Assembly: GCA_036346375.1 (NCBI GenBank)
Contig: CM070520.1
Span: 15,883,791 to 15,947,790, forward strand
Reading direction: 5' to 3'
From: Guadua angustifolia
Lineage: Eukaryota; Streptophyta; Magnoliopsida; Poales; Poaceae
DNA length: 64,000 bases
Made by a program: the position numbers and the translations under genes. Below are positions 23,190 to 34,459 of this stretch, one piece after another (position 1 is the stretch's first letter; each line of letters starts with the position of its first letter). Under the pieces are notes generated by a model. That model was not told the DNA's origin, made no database searches, and worked only from the letters and a program-made list of their open reading frames with translations.

Positions 23190-24440
23190 ATGGAGGAAAA
23201 CTCCAAGGACTCGAGTCCCAAATGAGCACGTGAGTCCGCCTCGATGTCAAAAATGCCTTTCTCCATGGTACGCCTTCAAATTGTTTATTGTGAGCAACCC
23301 TCTGGCTTTGTTGATTCTTCTTATCCTTCCCATGTTTGTAAACTACACAAGTCTCTTTATGGTCTTAAACAAGTCCCAAGATACATGGTTTCTTCGCTTT
23401 TACTTCTTTTCTTCACACCCTTGGATTTATAGCCTCGAAGTCGATTCTTCTCTATTTGTTCTTCACATCGCAACTCATACAAACCTATCTCCTTCTCTAT
23501 GTCGACGATATAATTCTCACTACCAGCACTTCTTCTTTACTTCCTCATCTCATCTCTCGGCTCAAACAAGAATTCTCCATGAGTGACTTGGGGCCGTTAA
23601 GGCACTTTCTTGGTGTTCAGGTCACCAACACACCAACGGGTCTCTTTCTAGATCAAACACAATATGCCCAGGACCTCCTGTGGCGTGCTAACATGGCCTC
23701 TTGTAACCCTTGCCTCACTCCAATTGACACCAAATCCAAAATTTCAGCTACAGAAGGCACACCTCTTCCTAATCCCACGGAATATAGAAGTCTTGCTGGT
23801 GCATTACAATACTTAACTATTACTCGCCCAGACATCACGTATGCGGTTCAACAAATATGTTTGTTCATGCATGCCCCCCGGCATCCTCATCTTCATCTTC
23901 TCAAACGCATCTTGCGTTATGTTCAGGGGACATCTCATTTTGGTTTGAATATCTATCACCCAACCACCATGATCTTGTCGCCTATTCGGATGCCGATTAG
24001 GCTTGGCCGTCCGGATACTGACGCCTACCTCGGGTTATTGTATTTACTATGGCACCAACATTGTTTCTGGTCTTCAAACGACAAGCCACAGCTTCCTGTG
24101 AGTAGTGTCGGAAGTTGAATACTGAGGCATTGCTAATGCCTCTCGAAACTTGTTGGTTGCGCCAACTTTTGCATGAGTTTCTGCCGCCATCCCTCTCGTG
24201 CCACTCTTGTTTATTGTGATAATGTTAGCGCCATGTACCTATCCACTAATCCTGCAGCACCAGAGGACAAAGCATGTTGAAATTGACTTACATTTTGTCC
24301 GGACAAGGTGGCTTTGGCGACGCCAAAGTGCTTCATGTACCTCCAACAAGAAGTATGCAGACATATTTACCAAAGGCTTGGCGTCCAGCACATTCAGTGA
24401 GTTCAGAACCAGCTCTGAACGCTTTCCCCACGCCCAGGCT
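23190..24440 (+). pseudogene. Copia reverse transcriptase-RNase H remnant
   Basis: In shifting plus-strand frames: RLDVKNAFLHGT, EQPSGFVDSSYPSHVCKLHK and SLYGLKQVPR (23230-23390). Then YLLLYVDDIILTTS with the catalytic YVDD (about 23490), LKQEFSMSDLGPLRHFLGVQ, EYRSLAGALQYLTITRPDI and APRHPHLHLLKRILRYVQG. The RNase H tail has HVEIDLHFVR and YADIFTKGLASSTFSEFR near 24350-24410. A large part between the RT fingers and YVDD is lost, and several frameshifts are present. Confidence 0.85.
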
Positions 24441-24448
24441 AAGGGGGC

Positions 24449-24630
24449 TGTCGGACAGAACGAGTCCTTCGCATGCAACGCCAGCCCTTGATGCACGCTG
24501 CCTGTTACTTCCGCTATTCTTGGATCAGAATAACTAGCCGTGAGCCCTCCTCACCGCTCATGTAATCTGAACCTGCCTTTATATAGGCCTCATGAATGGA
24601 AGTCTATGAGTGTGGTGCATTCTACTTTCA
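24449..24630 (+). repeat. 3' LTR of the small Copia element
   Basis: It starts TGTCGGACAGAACGAG, ends TTCTACTTTCA and is followed by GTATC. Confidence 0.85.
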
Positions 24631-24890
24631 GTATCTACCAAACCATGGTTTTAATACAAAATTTTTAACATGGTAACCAAACACCTTATGGTATAAAATA
24701 TCATGGTATTCTTAGAAACCATGGTATTACTTAGAAACTATGAAAATAAATTACTTCCAAATATGACCTAAACTGTATCTCGAGGATCCACTCCCTGAAT
24801 GTAACCCTATGTTGGCTCACCGACAGGGAATAAAGTGGTTCTCTTGGACCTTCAAACCTATATAAATCACGGTATTATTTATACTCTTAT

Positions 24891-26399
24891 GCGTTCACCT
24901 TCTTGCTTGTGTTTGATTCCCACTGCTCTGTCTGTACGTGCGTATGTATCTGTGCACGCCAATGCAACCAAGCCTATCGACGAATCCTAGGCTCACCGCT
25001 TGTCACCAACCGCTGCCACCACCTGCCCTTGCCACATCTCTAGCGTGATGCCGTCACCGTAGCCACCCCTTTGCAATCCTATTTCTCTATCTCCCAACCC
25101 AAGTTCCCCAAATCCCCTCACTGCCACCTTTATCCCCGATTGGATCATTCACACCCAATGTGACACACCCACGCGTCAATACGTCTCAACCAGTAATTCG
25201 AGCCATGAACAACTAATTCAAGTGAAATTAGAGAGGACGGCCTCCCAGTCATTAGCATTGATCGATCGGGGGCGGCCGGCCGGGAACGACGCAGTCGCAA
25301 TGGAGGCATAGCTCGAGCGCCTTGCACTGGAGCGAGTGGGGTGGAACTAGAGGCAGGAGGGACGGAGGAGGCAAACAATGCAGAGCATGGCACTAGCGAC
25401 ATGGACATAGCCACAACTCTGACCACTATTTTTATTGTAACATGTTTATAAAACCAAATGAAACTATAGTATTGTGAAATTATTTTCTGAGATAAATATA
25501 TATACGAATTTCATGTATGAAAAAGATGTTGATAGCTGAAGTTTCAAAATTTTGGCTGCACATATACCAAATAGACGTCTATCTGTGAATTGGTGGAAGT
25601 AGTAGCTACTAGCTGATCTAGCCTCTCTACCTGCGAATGTCCATTTGTGCATGCTTTGTGTGTGCAGATTGTAGGTGAGTTCTAGATCGGGTAGGACGAG
25701 ACACGTGGGTCTTGTACAGCATTGTCTGGGTTAGTAAAGGACAAAACGTCTTTGCACAAGCTCGTCATGGTTTTACTCGCGCGCGGAACTTGGTCAACTA
25801 TGGCATAATTAAAAGGCTAAGTTTTTCAAAAGCAATGGAGCATGCAGTTTGTAGTGGCAGATTAAGGATCCGGATCTTTGCAGTGGCATAGAAACAACTT
25901 AATCTAAAAGGACTGTTGGTCACATTACGGCACTAGGAAGTACTCCATCCCATCTGTTGATTTCTATAAGATGTCCATATATTTTGAGATTCAAACTAAC
26001 TTTGTATAGTTTGACCAACAATTAGATTTATATTTGAATGTGCTTTCATATTATTATAATTTTATAGCTATTAACAATATATCGTAAATGACATTATCAA
26101 TCAAAGTGCAATTTTGGAGACCGTCCTAAATAGAACTGCGCCCTATGAAAATCAAGAAACTGAATACTTAATAGGATTTATTGCCTGAAGAGTCAAATTA
26201 AGGCATCTAATGCTACTCGTGTAAACATATTTGATATTGATCTTTCCAAATTCACGTTGTCTATTAAATGAATTCGAGTTTAATCATGAGTGTATGTACC
26301 TTACCTTATTCCATTTAGGTTAGATGGTCAGTGAAGGAACATCTACATAGTTATAAATTAGTGCCGCTTATTGTTTGTTCTTGAGTTTGAATGTAAGAC
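24891..26399. other. Intronic non-coding DNA
   Basis: No supportable gene. Possible transposon remnants include TACTCCATCCCATCTG near 25939, which resembles a Stowaway end without its partner. The rest may be original intron sequence. Confidence 0.35.
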
Positions 26400-26498
26400 T
26401 AAGGGTCTCTTTTTTTTACTTTTGATTTTGAATTCTGGCATCAAAAGTAGAATAAAAATAAACAGCCCGATTTTAGGAATCCATTCTCACAATCCAGC

Positions 26499-27399
26499 TG
26501 TCGGTGTACTTTGCACCGTGGTACCCTCTCCGCCGCAGAATTAATAGGCCCAAGAAGCGGCTTGGCCCAGCGTGGCCCCCCGACGAGTAGGTGGGCGATC
26601 ACGCTCTGCTCGCCGGGCGAGTGGCCCGTATGGCCCCCTAGCGAGCAGGTGGGCGATCACACCCTGCTCGCCGGGCGGTAAGACCACGTGGCGGTTTGGC
26701 GAGCGGGCGGGCGATCAGGCCCCACTCATCAGGCCACGAAGGCAACCAAAGGACTGAGGAGAAGGCTTCACCTCGAAGTCTCCTTCCCCTGACATGCCAT
26801 GTCGGTCATTGATTGCAAAGCATTTCGCTATCGACACGACGACGGCTCATCCTCGGCGCCTCTCACCAAACCCGTCGCAGAGCGCCATATCCCGGCGGAT
26901 CGGGCGGCCACCGCTGGCATTAAATGGGGTTTGAAGGACAAGGCTACAGTGACGGGTGTAATAAATGAGTCGTGGGTCAATGTAAGGCTCGAATGATGGT
27001 TGTAATTAATGAGTTGTAGATCAGTATAGCGTCACCTTCTCACCTGCTCGAGCCAACCCCGTCTATATAAGGGCGCTCTGGTGCATGGAGAAGGGAGAGA
27101 GCCAAAATTGAGACTCAGATCCAGAGAACTCACCCAAGCTCAAGACCAGAAGAAACATTGTAATCGCTTCCATATTCCCTCAACAAAGATTTAGCAGGAC
27201 ATAGGGCTATTACCCGCTCTGGGGGCCTGAACCTAGGTACATCACCGTGTTCATTGATCCGTTGATACCCGGGATCCCTCACGTGAGAGTCATTAGGGTT
27301 TTCGACCACGAAGACGCCCTCTACCGAACCATACCCTTCATCCCGAGAGCGGTCAACCCTGTTCGTTGACGGGGTCCTATCCGGCGAAATATGCCGATA
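26499..27399 (+). repeat. 5' LTR of element B
   Basis: 901 bp, with CCCCGTCTATATAAGGGCG as TATA box at about 27057-27075. It also contains GGGCGATCAC iterations (26580-26720). Confidence 0.9.
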
Positions 27400-27959
27400 G
27401 GGGCGTGCCAGGTAGGGGGCTAGTTGTTGGCTCACCCGGCCATCTCTCCACCAGATTCCGGTCTTCCGTCTGAAAGGACCTTGTATCTGGTGATGGCAGG
27501 TTCGCACTCGCAGCGGCAAGATGTGGCGAGCTAGCGCCGAACACGCCCCGCGCCCCGCCGGACAAGGATCACCACGCCGCCCGCAGAGAGGGCGGTGCCC
27601 TCGGCACGCCGAACTTCCTGCTCGACGCGTCGAGTAGCTAGGCAGCGACCCTCCGACCCGTGAACTCGCATGTGGTCCATCTCTGGACCACCCCGGTGGA
27701 ACTTGCAGAGACACCCGGTCCACGAGTGGCCGTGGGACACATTAGCCTCAGACGCTGCCCATTCCGTGGGGATGCCCGACCGGTCTAGGACCGCTCGGTA
27801 TCCTCGATCGAGGGCGCGCCGATCGCACCCAAGCTTCTAGCAGCCTGTTGGAAGCACTCGGCGAGGGCCGCAGTAAGGGAAAGGGCGCAAGAAGAAGGTC
27901 CCAGCTCGCGAGGAGCCGTGAGGACCTGAGGTTCATCTCGAGCGATGTCGCCGTGATGC

Positions 27960-28984
27960 GATGGTAATTTGCGTGATCACCTGCAGCGTCGTCGCGCTTG
28001 CGACGGACGGATGGCCCCTAGGGGTGAGAGTTCCTCCCATGACTCTCACCTTCAGAGCGAGGAGGAAGTCCGCCTCCGAGCTCTTTTGGGAGTCGCGATC
28101 CGCACTCCCCAAGACGGTCTCTGGGCCACTTGTTCGTGGACTGGAAGGATTCCCCCACGGCCGGGATGCAGCGCGTTTTCCGACGGCCACGTCGTGTGGC
28201 ATGGCCCGAGATTCCGCCCGCTCCATCGAAGTATGACGCACCACCAACCCCAAGAGTTCTTGCAGATCTACACCACGGTGGCAGCGATACCGGCGGTCCG
28301 AAAAGGCCATGGCCAACTACTTCCCAATGGCCTTGATGGGGTCCGCCGATCATGGTCATTGAACCTCCCGGGATCAATGCGCGTGGGAGGAGTAGCGGGC
28401 TCTTCGCCGCCAACTTCCAGGTTCTTCGACAACCGGGCGTGGAGGATGATCTCCATGCCCTCGAGCAAGAAAAAGGGGAGTCGTTGTGCGACTTCATTCG
28501 GCGATTCTATCACTATCGCAACACGATCCCCCGGATTTCGGAGCAGTCGATCGTCATCGCCTTCCGAAGAGACGTTCGAGACCGCAAGATGCGGGAAAAG
28601 ATGGCGACCCGTAACATCGTCACCACCTTTGAGCTCTTCTCCCTGGCGCACAAGTGTGCGCGGGCGGCGAAGTCTCAGGGACCGGTGTCTGGTGCCACGC
28701 AAGGGCGCGGCGGGGATGAAGCTGGGACCTCGAGGGGCCCCGGCCCTGCGAGCAAGAAAGTGCGGAGGCGCGAGGCGGCCGAGACCAGGCGGGTCCTGAC
28801 CGCCGAGCGTGAGCATGAAGACTCCTGGCCGCTAAGGTGCGACCGCCATGACCGGCGGGATGACCGTCGCGATCGGCGGGATGACCGCCACGGTCAAAGA
28901 AACAGCTGCCGCGAGGAGAAAGAGGGCAAGCCTTTCTGCCTGATCCACAGGACCAACACTCACGACCTGGACAGTTGCTAGGTT
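27960..28984 (+). pseudogene. gag of element B, frameshifted
   Basis: Pieces in alternating frames: PQEFLQIYTTVAAI near 28250, then LFAANFQVLRQPGVEDDLHA, SLCDFIRRFYHYRNTIPRIS and MREKMATRNIVTTFELFSLA (28400-28660). A very basic Arg/Asp-rich stretch (RHDRRDDRRDRRDDRHG) follows. A zinc-finger-like FCLIHRTNTHDLDSC (C-x2-H-x4-H-x4-C) ends in TAG at 28979-28981. This is the capsid-nucleocapsid part of the polyprotein. At least one frameshift precedes 28352. Confidence 0.75.
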
Positions 28985-29189
28985 GTGAGCAAGATGGTCG
29001 AGCAGCGGCTCAAGGAGCGCCGCCCTCGTGGCATTCCACGACCCGCCTCAGGCCTTCCAAAGAGCGGACACCGCCGTGGCGTACATTCCTGATGGCTCAT
29101 CCACCTACCCCTCCAACACGTCCTACAAGCGGCTGAGGAGGGAAGTCTGCGCTACGACGTCAAGTTCAAGGGCGTATCGGATGCTGAAG

Positions 29190-32100
29190 TAGTTGGATGA
29201 GCCAATCACCTTCAGTCAGGCTAACCACCCTGAGAGCACCGCCGGCATAGGTCACTTTCCGGTCGTGATTTCTCCCACTGTCCGGAATGTGAAGCTCGGA
29301 CGAGTGCTGGTGGACGGAGGGAGCTCCATCAACCTCCTGTCCTTCGAGGCATTCCGGGCGCTCCAAGTGTCGAACCAAAGAGCATACTGCCTTGCTCCTT
29401 CTATGGCATAGCCAGTGCTCGTCCACCCCTTGCAGTCGCCTCCCCGTCACCTTTGGGGAGGAATGCAACTACCGTACGGAGCTGTTCGACTTTGAAGTCG
29501 CCGATTTCGACCTCCCGTCCAATGCCATACTTGGCTAACCGGCATTGGCCAAGTTCATGGCGGCGACCCACTATGGATACATGGTGGTGAAGATACCAGG
29601 ATCTGGTGGCCCCATAGTCATCCGGGTGGATAGGCTAGAGGCTTTGCATTGCCACAAGCGCCAAGATCGACTGGCCTGCCACTGTCAAGGAAGCTTTGGC
29701 CGATGCCGCTTTTCCGGAGCCCTCAAAGCAGACTCCACGCCGCCCGGCTGGGCGAGGTGAAGGTGGTCTCCCGAGTGAGGGCGAGCTCGAAGCCCGTCTT
29801 CATTGGCGCCAGCCTCAGCGCCAAATAGGAAGACGCGTTCGTCACCTTCCACCGGTCTAATTCCGACGTGTTCGCCTGGCAACCGTCCGATATGACTGGG
29901 GTCCCCAGGGAGATGATCGAGCACCGACTGGCTATGCTCCCCGAGGTGTGCTCGGTCTGCCAAAAGGTCTAGCATCAGGCACCAGAGCGGCAAGACGCCA
30001 TTCAGGAGGAGGTAGAGAAGCTGCTGCGCGCAGGGATCGTTTGGGAAATCTCTCACCCTGAGTGGCTTGCCAACCCTGTGCTTGTCAAGAAGTCCAACAG
30101 GAAGTGGCGGATGTGTGTCGACTTCACCGACCTCAACAAGGCCTGCCCGAAGGATCCTTACCCGCCAAGACGTCGATCTCATCGTCGACTCGACGAAGTG
30201 TGAAGTCTTTGTGTTTTCGATGCATACTCGGGGTACCACTAGATTAGCATGGCGATGGAAGATGAAGAGAAAATTGCTTTTGTAACCCCCATGAGCGTTT
30301 ATTATTATATCAGAATGGCTTTCAGGTTAAAAAATGCTAGTTCTACTTATCAACGTGCCATGCATATTACTTTCCGTCCACAGATAGGGCGCAATCTTGA
30401 GGTGTACGTCGACGACTTGGTTGTAAAGGTTAAAAAGAGCGAAGAACTGATTGAAGACCTGAAGGAGACCTTCGCCAACCTCTGGAAGAATTGCTTAAAG
30501 CTTAACCCTGAAAAATACGTGTTCGGCGTGCCCTCCGGGAAGCTGTTAGGGTTCCTCGTGTCCAGGCTTGGCATTGAGGCCAATCTTGACAAGATAGCGG
30601 CCATTGAACACATGAAGCCGCTGGCCGCTCAAGCTGTGTAAAGGTTCGCCTCCTCATGCGATTTATTGTCTACCGGAAAAAAGCCTACCCTTATTCAATC
30701 TGTTGAAGAAGCAAACCACTTCGAGTGGACTGAGGAGACTCAGCGGGCGTTTGAAGACTTGAAGCAAGATTTCTCCTCCCACCGTAATCGTCGCCCTAAA
30801 CCCGTGAACGCTGTTTCTGTGACATCGCCGCTACCCCGGCAAGGTGAGCGCAGATCTTGGTGGCGAGGGAAGGCGCCGAGCCGGTCTACTACGCCAAGAA
30901 GGTGCTACATGAGGCGAGACAAGATACCCGCAGTTACGAAGATCTTTGACGCCGTCTGGTGGCGCCCAGAAGCCGCGCACTACTTCCAAGGGTGATAAGT
31001 CATGGTGGTCACCGCCTACCCCCTGCGAGAGATCCTTCACAACCGGGAAGTAAAGGCCGCATCGCCAAGTGGTCGATGGAGCTGGGGGAATTCTGTCTCA
31101 AGTTTGTACCCCGCACCGCCATCAAGAGCCAGAAGCTGGCGGAGTTTGTTGCTGAATGGACTCCTGCCACTCCTGAAACTGAAGAAACACCCGCACCTTC
31201 CCCCTGGACCTTATTCTTCGACGGCTCCTTCAGGCTCGAAGGCGCGGGGGCTGGAGTAGTCCTGATCTCCCCGACTGGTGACATCCTCCAGTATGTGGTT
31301 GCCCTCGACTTCAAGGCCACCAATAACATCGCTGAATATGAGGGCCTACTTGTGGTGCGCGCCATCTCGTGCCACGGGCGCTCGACGCCCAAGTCAAGCG
31401 ACTCCTCGCTGGTCATCAACCAAGCGGAAGGAATTTCAATACTCCGACCCTACCATGGCCGCCACTTGGCGGAGGTCGAGAAGATGGGCGCCACTTCAAG
31501 GATCGGGATATATCCATATCCCTCGACGCGACAACCATATGGCAGACGGGCTTTTGCGGCTCGCGTCCTCAAGAACCTCTGTCGGTCGGGGTCTTTGAAG
31601 AAAGACTATCGCGATCTGTTCTGCCGCCCCCGTTCAGCGGGGACAACGGTGTAGCTATCGCGGCTCCCGACTCAAAGCGGGGAGGGCGGTCAATTGTCCG
31701 ACCTCCGTTCAGGAGGGTAGGCACGCGCCTCGGCCCTCGAGTCCGGGAGGGAAGGCGGCGGTGCCGCCAATGCGACACCCGGGGAAAAGGTTGGCCAAGC
31801 GGAGTACCCAGGCGATCACCGTGTGATTGCCACTCTTGGCCAGGAAGGTCAGTGGATGGATCCTATCGTAGCCTTCCTATGAGACCAAGTGATCCCCGAC
31901 GATGATGCCTCAGCTGAGAAAATTGCACGCAAGGCCAAAGTGCTATGCTCTGGTAGGTGGGGACCTATACCATCGGAGTAGAAATGAAATTCTACTGAAG
32001 TGCATCACTCAGAAAGAGGGGAGCAGCCTGCTCTCTGATATCCATGGAGGCATGTGCAGGAGTCATATGTCCGACCGGACACTTGTCGGCAAAGCGTTCC

Positions 32101-33075
32101 GCCAAGGATTTTATTGGCCTACTGCCCTCCAGGATGCTTGCGAGCTAGTGAGGAGATGCGAAGCATGCCAATTCTTTGCCAGGCAAATCCACCGACCAGC
32201 CCAAGCTCTGCAAACCATCCCGCTCTCTTGGCCATTCGCGTCGAAATTTCGATATCCTGGGCCCGCTCGGCCAGGCCACAGGGCTTCACCCACTTGTTTA
32301 TCGCCATCGACAAATTTACTAAGTGGGTCGAAGCCGAAGCAGTACGTGCCATCACAGCTTCCGCTGCTATCAAGTTTATCCACAGAATCTTCACCCGCTT
32401 TGGAGTCGCCAATCGCATCATCACCGACAACGGCACTCAGTTCACCAGTGCGGCCTCCTAGAGTTTTGTGATGAAATGGGCACCAAGATATGCTTTGCTT
32501 CGGTCACCCATCTAAGAAGCAATGGCCAAGTTGAGCGCGCCAACGCGCTAGTGCTGAGGGGCTTGAAGACCAGAGCATTTGATCGACTCCATAAGCGAGG
32601 GGCGCGGTGGACGGAAGAACTCCTGACTGTGCTGTGGTCGCTGCGGACCACACCTAGTCGGGCGACTAGAGAAACGCCTTTCTTCCTGGTTCACGGCGAA
32701 GCTGTCCTCCCATCCCGAGCTATCGCTTTCGCTCACCGCGCTGCCTCGGCGTTGGCGAGGAAGGACAAGAAGATCACCGCGGAGAAGAAGTCAACCTCCT
32801 GGAGGAGGTGCGTGACTAGGCGGCCTTGCGTGCCACCCGGTACCAGCAAAGTCTCAGGCGGTACCACGCCACCCGGGTCCATGAGAGAACACTGGCAGTA
32901 GGCGACCTAATCTTGCGCAGACTTCAGACGCATGCCTGCTCCTATTTGTCTCCCGTGAGGAGGGCCCCTTCAAGGTGGTCTCAGATCTCGATCCAGCGGT
33001 CGGTTGGCCACCGAGGGCGATCAAGAGCTGGCCAACTCCTTCAACGTGGAGTTGTTGCGAAAATTTTACCTCTAA
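29190..33075 (+). pseudogene. pol of element B: protease, RT, RNase H, integrase, all broken
   Basis: Protease: VKLGRVLVDGGSSINLL near 29290 (DGG variant). RT: IVWEISHPEWLANPVLVKKS, KWRMCVDFTDLNKACPKDPY (30100-30160), then FRLKNASSTYQRAMH and VYVDDLVVK with the catalytic YVDD near 30405. RNase H: PWTLFFDGSFRLEGAGAGVV and NNIAEYEGLLVVRA (31200-31360). Integrase: CEACQFFARQIH, FTHLFIAIDKFTKWVE, IITDNGTQFTS, NGQVERANALVLRGLKTR and WTEELLTVLWSLRTTPSRA (32150-32660). It ends in LLRKFYL and TAA at 33073-33075. Frame changes occur in every domain, for example near 30170, 30640, 31420, 32270, 32460 and 32790, and stops interrupt RT. Confidence 0.85.
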
Positions 33076-33109
33076 AAACTGTAAGTACCGGGTAGTTCGC
33101 TCTGATCGG

Positions 33110-34245
33110 CTGTGTGGGCGAGTCTTCCCCGGCTGATCGGCGACTGCTGGTGGTCAGTAAAGTTGTTTGCCTTAAAGGCTTCTACTTTATTCTCCTTGCT
33201 TGTGCCCTGGTGGGTAATCTTTTGTGGGGGTGTCATGGGTTCCGGCAGTTTGGCCGCTCCTTGTCGACCTGCGGTAACACCCGGTGTTTGCGTCGTGCGA
33301 GGATAGGCGACCAGGGGTGTGAGTGTGGCACGGTGGCTCAAACGTGGCTCGCACACCTCGGGTTGGCTCCGTGAAGCACCACTGGCTGTCATCGTGAGCA
33401 CCGCAGGCCCAATACCACCCCTGAAAACCTGCTGCCTTGCCACGCAACACCGTGGGCTGGTTCCAAGTCACAAGGACCTAAGTCTCAAAGAAAGGAACCA
33501 TGACATACCCACGCAAGAACTCATATTCTCCAATATATTTCCTGCATGCTCTATGTAATGCCTACTTGTGTTTTCAGTAGCTACGTGCAATCACAGATGA
33601 AGTGCTGGAGCACTGACCTAATTCAAACACCCAAGATGGCCCCGTGGTGGCCTGGCGGGAAGGTGGGCGACCACGTCCTGTTCGCCGGGGGAGCAGGTGG
33701 GCGACCACACCCTGCTTGCCGAGTGATGGCTTTCGTAACCAGCCTGGAGGCTGGTCGCCCGGTGGCCTATGACCAAGATAAGTTGCTCGCCTTAACATCA
33801 TCGACTTATCTTTTGCGTCTGCACCCTGTTGGGTAAAGTTATGCGTGGTTGCCTCTGGCCCTGCTAACCTGATGGCTCCTCGTTGGTAAAAGGAAACGCC
33901 CAGCGTCTGCGTCGCAGGGACGGGTGACCAAGAGTGCGAGTGTGGCACGGTGACTCAAACGCGGCTCGCACACCTCGGGTTGGCTCTGCTACACCGCTGC
34001 TATCACCGCGGAGCACCGTGAGGCCCAATACCGCTCCCTGGAGCTCTACATTTGTTCTCAGGACTCGGTCAGGTTCTAAGAGATCATGAGGATATAAGTT
34101 TCAAAAGGGCAGGAGTCAGTGGCAACCTTACATAAAAATTCAGGACTTTGTTTGCCTACATCCTGCATGTTTTGCGTAGTCTTTATTCGCGTTATTGCAA
34201 TCACTGAAAAACGCCAAGTATCGACCTAACTCGAGTGTTTAGGTT
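33110..34245 (+). repeat. Degenerate tandem duplication, period about 617 bp
   Basis: GAGTGTGGCACGGTG occurs at 33321 and 33938, followed in both places by CTCAAACG, GGCTCGCACACCTCGGGTTG, GGCCCAATACC and, near the end, CCTGCATGYTYTRYGTA. The two units run about 33110-33630 and 33727-34245. This is non-coding space between pol and the antisense gene of element B. Confidence 0.75.
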
Positions 34246-34459
34246 CAGACAGACAAAAGGTGAGGGCTGATCGCCCGATGATTGAGTTGAGCAAGCACAA
34301 TCAAAACGCAATCAAACAAACATGCTCAGGTAAAACTCGAAGATGCCAACTTCATTAGAATTACTGAGATTGTTTTGGCATACAGAAAAATAGGAACAAA
34401 ACGAAACAAAGAAAATGAAGGAAGCGGCCCGGCCATCGGCTTGTCATTGGCGACTTTAA

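Larger units (their letters stand above)
22281..24630 (+). mobile_element. Small Copia retrotransposon, deleted
   Basis: The LTRs are 22281-22464 (184 bp) and 24449-24630 (182 bp), both ending GGTGCATTCTACTTTCA. The target duplication GTATC is at 22276-22280 and 24631-24635. The 5' LTR is followed directly by TGGTATCGAGC, the initiator-Met tRNA primer site typical of Copia (usual form TGGTATCAGAGC). A purine-rich AGGCTAAGGGGGC precedes the 3' LTR. The internal region keeps only a short, unrecognised 5' part and the reverse transcriptase-RNase H end; integrase is missing. Confidence 0.9.
22032..24768. mobile_element. Tourist-like MITE split by a Copia insertion
   Basis: The ends GGCCCTGTTTGGAAG and CTTCCAAATATGACC are imperfect inverted repeats, flanked by TAA at 22029-22031 and 24769-24771. 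Internally it is rich in ACCATGGTATT iterations. The MITE proper consists of 22032-22280 and 24631-24768, roughly 380 bp; the remainder is the Copia element inside it. Confidence 0.8.
21965..24890 (+). repeat. Second copy of the old LTR fragment, split by a MITE
   Basis: 21965-22031 (ATAAATACCCCTATGTAACC, then AGCAATAAAAACCAC) continues at 24772-24890 (ATCCACTCCCTGAATG, then CTTCAAACCTATATAAATCA). Joined, they match 5620-5800 in order. The interruption is exactly the MITE 22032-24768 and one TAA. Confidence 0.65.

Noticed and set aside
25145..25426. 93-codon minus-strand frame in the CNL intron
   Set aside because: Low-complexity Pro/Arg/Ser content, no motif, no neighbouring exon signals.
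25939..26130. Possible Stowaway element
   Set aside because: Only one end (TACTCCATCCCATC) resembles a Stowaway terminus; no matching inverted end or TA duplication was found.
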